Source: Caulobacter vibrioides (lineage in GTDB: Bacteria > Pseudomonadota > Alphaproteobacteria > Caulobacterales > Caulobacteraceae). From it: 64,000 bases of DNA. This document shows, one piece after another, positions 61,488 to 64,000 of this stretch (its first letter is position 1; each line of letters opens with the position of its first letter). The stretch covers positions 173,259-237,258 of the forward strand of contig NZ_PJRR01000004.1 of the NCBI RefSeq assembly GCF_002858865.1, in the 5' to 3' direction. The translations under genes and the position numbers were made by a program. A model generated the notes under the pieces. The model did not search any database. It worked only from the letters and a program-made list of their open reading frames with translations, and was not told where the DNA came from.

Positions 61488-62888
61488 ATGACCGACGCCG
61501 CGCATCCGATCCTGGCCAAGGCCGACGGCCAGGCGATCCCGGTGCATCCCGTCGCGGAGTCCGAGGTCGAGGCGTTCCTGGCGCGAAAGCGCGCGCCGGT
61601 AAGGACTTACGCCGCCGCCAACAAGTTCACGGGCAAGGCCGGGCAGGTGCTGGCCGTTCCGGGCGCCAGCGGGGCGGTCGAGCAGGTGCTGATGGGCGTG
61701 GGCGCGGGCCGCGCCGATCTGTCGCTGTTGCGGGGTCTGGCGGGCAAGCTGCCGGCCGGCGACTACGCCCTCTCGCGCCTGCCCAAGGGTCTGGACGGCG
61801 AGCAGGCGGCCCTGGCCTTCGCGCTGGGGACCTATCGCTATGACCGCTACAAGAAGCGCGGGGAGGCGATCCCGCGTCTGGTGGCCCCCAAGGGCGTCGA
61901 TGTGGCCTTCGTCACCGCCCTGGCCCACGCCTGCGCCCTGTGCCGCGACATGGTCAACACCCCGGCCAACGACATGGGTCCGCTGCAGATCGAGACCATC
62001 GCCGGCGAGATCGCCGAAAAGTACGGCGCGACCCTGTCGGTGGTGCGCGGCGATGACCTCTTGAAAGAGAACTACCCGGCCGTCCACGCCGTGGGCCGCG
62101 CGGCGGTCGATGCGCGGGCGCCTCGCATGATCGAGATCGCCTGGGGTGATCCCGCCCATCCCGTGCTGGCCCTGGTGGGCAAGGGCGTGGTGTTCGACAC
62201 CGGCGGTCTCGACATCAAGCCTTCGTCGGGCATGCGCCTGATGAAGAAGGACATGGGCGGCGCCGCCCACGCCCTGGCGCTGGGGCGGATGGTGATGGAG
62301 GCGAGGCTCCCGGTGCGCCTGGTGATCCTGACCCCGGTGGTCGAGAACGCCATCGCCGGCGACGCCATGCGGCCGGGCGACGTGCTGCAGACCCGGGCTG
62401 GCCTGACCGTCGAGGTCGGCAATACCGACGCTGAGGGCCGCCTGATCCTGGCCGACGCCCTGACCCGCGCCGCTGAGCTCAAGCCCGCCCTGACCCTGGA
62501 CTTCGCCACCCTGACCGGCGCGGCGCGGGTGGCCATGGGGCCGTTCGTGATCCCGTTCTGGACCGCCGACGACACCCTGGCCGGCCAGATCGAGACCGCC
62601 TCGCGCAAGGTCTCCGACCCGCTGTGGCGCCTGCCCCTGACCGAGGCCTATCGCGACGCGCTGGACAGCGACATCGCCGACCTGAAGAACGATCCCGACG
62701 GCTGGGCCCAGGCGGGCGCCACGACGGCGGCGCTGTTCCTGCAACGCTTCGCCCCGGTCGAGGGCGGCTGGGCGCACTTCGACGTCTTCGCCTGGAACCC
62801 CAAGGGACGTCCCGGCTATCCGGTCGGCGCCGAGGTCCAGGCCATCCGCGCGGCCTTCGCCCTGCTGCAAGCCAGGTTCGCCCGATGA
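61488..62888 (+). CDS. Leucyl aminopeptidase (M17)
   Basis: 466-residue dizinc aminopeptidase of the M17 (PepA) family, cytosolic, trimming N-terminal residues from peptides. Metal ligands: Lys232 and Asp237 in VGKGVVFDTGG, Asp255 (MRLMKKDMGGAA), Asp314 and Glu316 in the signature NTDAEGRLIL. Length is within family range. It overlaps the NlpC/P60 gene by 4 nt (ATGA), implying joint expression, perhaps in cell-wall peptide recycling. Confidence 0.93.
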   Translation: MTDAAHPILAKADGQAIPVHPVAESEVEAFLARKRAPVRTYAAANKFTGKAGQVLAVPGASGAVEQVLMGVGAGRADLSLLRGLAGKLPAGDYALSRLPKGLDGEQAALAFALGTYRYDRYKKRGEAIPRLVAPKGVDVAFVTALAHACALCRDMVNTPANDMGPLQIETIAGEIAEKYGATLSVVRGDDLLKENYPAVHAVGRAAVDARAPRMIEIAWGDPAHPVLALVGKGVVFDTGGLDIKPSSGMRLMKKDMGGAAHALALGRMVMEARLPVRLVILTPVVENAIAGDAMRPGDVLQTRAGLTVEVGNTDAEGRLILADALTRAAELKPALTLDFATLTGAARVAMGPFVIPFWTADDTLAGQIETASRKVSDPLWRLPLTEAYRDALDSDIADLKNDPDGWAQAGATTAALFLQRFAPVEGGWAHFDVFAWNPKGRPGYPVGAEVQAIRAAFALLQARFAR

Positions 62889-63721
62889 GCGCGTCCGACC
62901 GCCGCCTCACCCTGGTCCGAGACGGGATCGCGGATCGCCGCCTGGAAGGGCTGGTTCCCGCCGAGCGCTTCGCCGACGTCACGCCGATGCAAGTCAGCGC
63001 GCCGATCGCCAGCCTGCGCAAGGCCCCCGAGCCGGACGCCGAGCAGGAGGACCAGCTCGTTTTCGGCGAACTGTTCGACGTGCTGTTCGAGGCCGGCGAC
63101 TTCGCCTTCGGCCAGGCCCGCCGCGACCGCTATGTCGGCTATGTGCTGCTGGAGGCCCTGTCAGCGCCGGTGCTGCCGCCGGACTGCCGCATCGCCGCGC
63201 CGCGCACCTACGCCTTCGCCGAGCCGGACATCAAGTCGGCCATTGTGGGCCTCTACAGTCTCAACGCCCTGGTGACCGTCGAGGCGCGGGAGGGCCGGTT
63301 CGTGAAGGGCGCGCGGGCGGGCTGGTTCGTCGATCACCACCTGGCGCCGATCGGCCGTTTCGAGACCGACCATGTCGCCGTCGCCGAGCGGTTCCTGCAT
63401 GCGCCCTACCAGTGGGGCGGCCGGGAAAGCCTGGGCCTGGACTGCTCGGCCCTGGTGCAGCAGGCGCTCTATGCCTGCGGCCGGGCCTGTCCGCGTGACA
63501 CGGATCTGCAGCGGGACTTCTTTCCTGAGATCGCCGAGGCCGAGCGTCGGCGGGGCGACCTCGTGTTCTGGAAGGGGCACGTGGCGATCCTCTTGGATCC
63601 CGACACCATCCTGCACGCCAACGCCCACCACATGGCCACCGCCATCGAGCCGCTGGCCAAGGCGATCGCGCGGATCGCGGCGACGCCGACGGGCGGGGTG
63701 CTGGGGTATCGGCGGGTTTAG
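62885..63721 (+). CDS. NlpC/P60 endopeptidase with SH3-like domain
   Basis: 278 residues. An SH3-like N-terminal part (about 30-155) precedes a C-terminal NlpC/P60 cysteine peptidase with Cys187 (GLDCSALVQQALYACG), His232 (WKGHVAILLDPD) and His244 or nearby (TILHANAHHM) as the likely triad. No signal peptide is evident, so it may act on released muropeptides in the cytoplasm. Translationally coupled to the aminopeptidase, consistent with muropeptide turnover. Confidence 0.88.
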   Translation: MSASDRRLTLVRDGIADRRLEGLVPAERFADVTPMQVSAPIASLRKAPEPDAEQEDQLVFGELFDVLFEAGDFAFGQARRDRYVGYVLLEALSAPVLPPDCRIAAPRTYAFAEPDIKSAIVGLYSLNALVTVEAREGRFVKGARAGWFVDHHLAPIGRFETDHVAVAERFLHAPYQWGGRESLGLDCSALVQQALYACGRACPRDTDLQRDFFPEIAEAERRRGDLVFWKGHVAILLDPDTILHANAHHMATAIEPLAKAIARIAATPTGGVLGYRRV

Positions 63722-63735
63722 TTAGCTATCCCTTT

Positions 63736-63844
63736 GTGTCATCCCGGAAGCGCGAAGCGCTATCCGGGACCCAGGGGGTGACAGAACGCTTTGCGCGCCG
63801 CCCCTGGGTCCCGGCTCTCCGCTACGCTGCGGCCGGGATGACAC
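63736..63844. repeat. Palindromic repeat, GTGTCATCCCGG family, second copy
   Basis: Opens GTGTCATCCCGGAAGCG and closes GGCCGGGATGACAC, with CCGGGACCCAGGGG / CCCCTGGGTCCCGG arms. Matches the copy at 43406-43515. Confidence 0.75.
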
Positions 63845-63852
63845 GGGAAAAC

Positions 63853-63884
63853 AAAAAGGCCGCGGCGCTTTCGCGTCGCGGCCT
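63853..63884 (-). terminator. Rho-independent terminator of the last gene
   Basis: On the minus strand AGGCCGCGACGC-GAAA-GCGCCGCGGCCTTTTTG: a 12-bp stem with one mismatch, GAAA tetraloop and T run, 26 nt after the stop of the minus-strand gene at the window edge. Confidence 0.88.
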
Positions 63885-63909
63885 CGTTGTAGCGGATGTC
63901 GAAGAGCGC

Positions 63910-64000
63910 TTAGGCCTTCGGGGCGGCCGGGGCGGCGGCGGCCGGGGCCGCCGGAGCAGCGCCGGCAGCCGCGGGGGCGGCGCCTTCGGCGGCCGGAGCC
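63910..64000 (-). CDS. C-terminus of Ala/Pro-rich protein (partial)
   Basis: About 29 codons before the stop TAA at 63910-63912: an APAAEGAAPAAAG then AAPAAPAAAAPAAPKA tail. Alanine/proline-rich tails are seen on several Caulobacter ribosomal and translocase proteins, but the identity cannot be told from this fragment. The strong terminator downstream supports a real gene. The 5' part lies beyond the window. Confidence 0.7.
   Translation of the reverse strand, partial: APAAEGAAPAAAGAAPAAPAAAAPAAPKA

Overview
The window is chromosomal DNA of a high-GC alphaproteobacterium, almost certainly a Caulobacter. A 59-residue Flp pilin gene (pilA) is followed by the complete cpaA-cpaH pilus cluster in the Caulobacter order. 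CtrA-type sites (TTAA-N7-TTAA), CcrM sites (GANTC), a Caulobacter-type flagellin C-terminus, a TonB-dependent receptor and three hybrid histidine kinases support this. No rRNA, tRNA, CRISPR array or complete insertion sequence was seen.

Layout. 1-6.2 kb: aldo/keto reductase (5' cut by the window), TonB receptor behind a perfect CtrA box, MscS channel, CoA-ester lyase. 6.4-14.6 kb: OsmC protein, P450, accA behind an unusual GANTC/DnaA-box leader, then an H-NOX/hybrid-kinase operon flanked by two DUF1311 (LprI-like) secreted proteins, then a nitronate monooxygenase. 14.7-17.8 kb: DUF1624 membrane protein and a second hybrid kinase. 17.8-21.0 kb: repeats, a stranded murD 3' fragment and two visibly AT-richer genes (an exported protein and a SUMF1-fold lipoprotein), which looks like a small acquired island. 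21.1-26.8 kb (minus strand): ParDE-like toxin-antitoxin, uvrB, and a DUF3429-SDR-HTH operon behind a TetR regulator. 26.9-29.6 kb (minus): a large divergent flagellin, then a GST/SnoaL/4-OT operon opposite an HxlR regulator. 30-35.8 kb: GAF-PAS hybrid kinase, cytochrome c, PadR/HAAS pair, SleB-type wall hydrolase. 35.7-48.8 kb: mixed metabolic and regulatory genes (SDR, DUF1508, DUF1003, nitrilase-fold amidohydrolase, VOC, NTF2-like, GlxA-type regulator opposite a DJ-1 protein, DODA dioxygenase, acyltransferase, phosphatase, UMF1 transporter, pabB-pabC).

49.0-60.6 kb is the tight-adherence (Flp) pilus locus: two TadE-like minor pilins and a CpaC-N-like protein on the minus strand, then pilA, cpaA, cpaB, cpaC, cpaD, cpaE, cpaF, cpaG (tadB), cpaH (tadC) and a tiny divergent pilin-like gene on the plus strand. 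A TadD-like TPR protein follows on the minus strand. The window closes with a leucyl aminopeptidase/NlpC-P60 pair and the C-terminus of an Ala/Pro-rich protein.

Two patterns run through the window. Palindromic intergenic repeats of at least three families occur only at 3' ends of genes, and every convergent gap wider than about 40 nt holds one. Several promoters also carry well-formed operators (CtrA-like boxes, twin 16-bp palindromes, GGTTACC/GGTAACC arms). All functional calls rest on reading motifs by eye; no database search was run.
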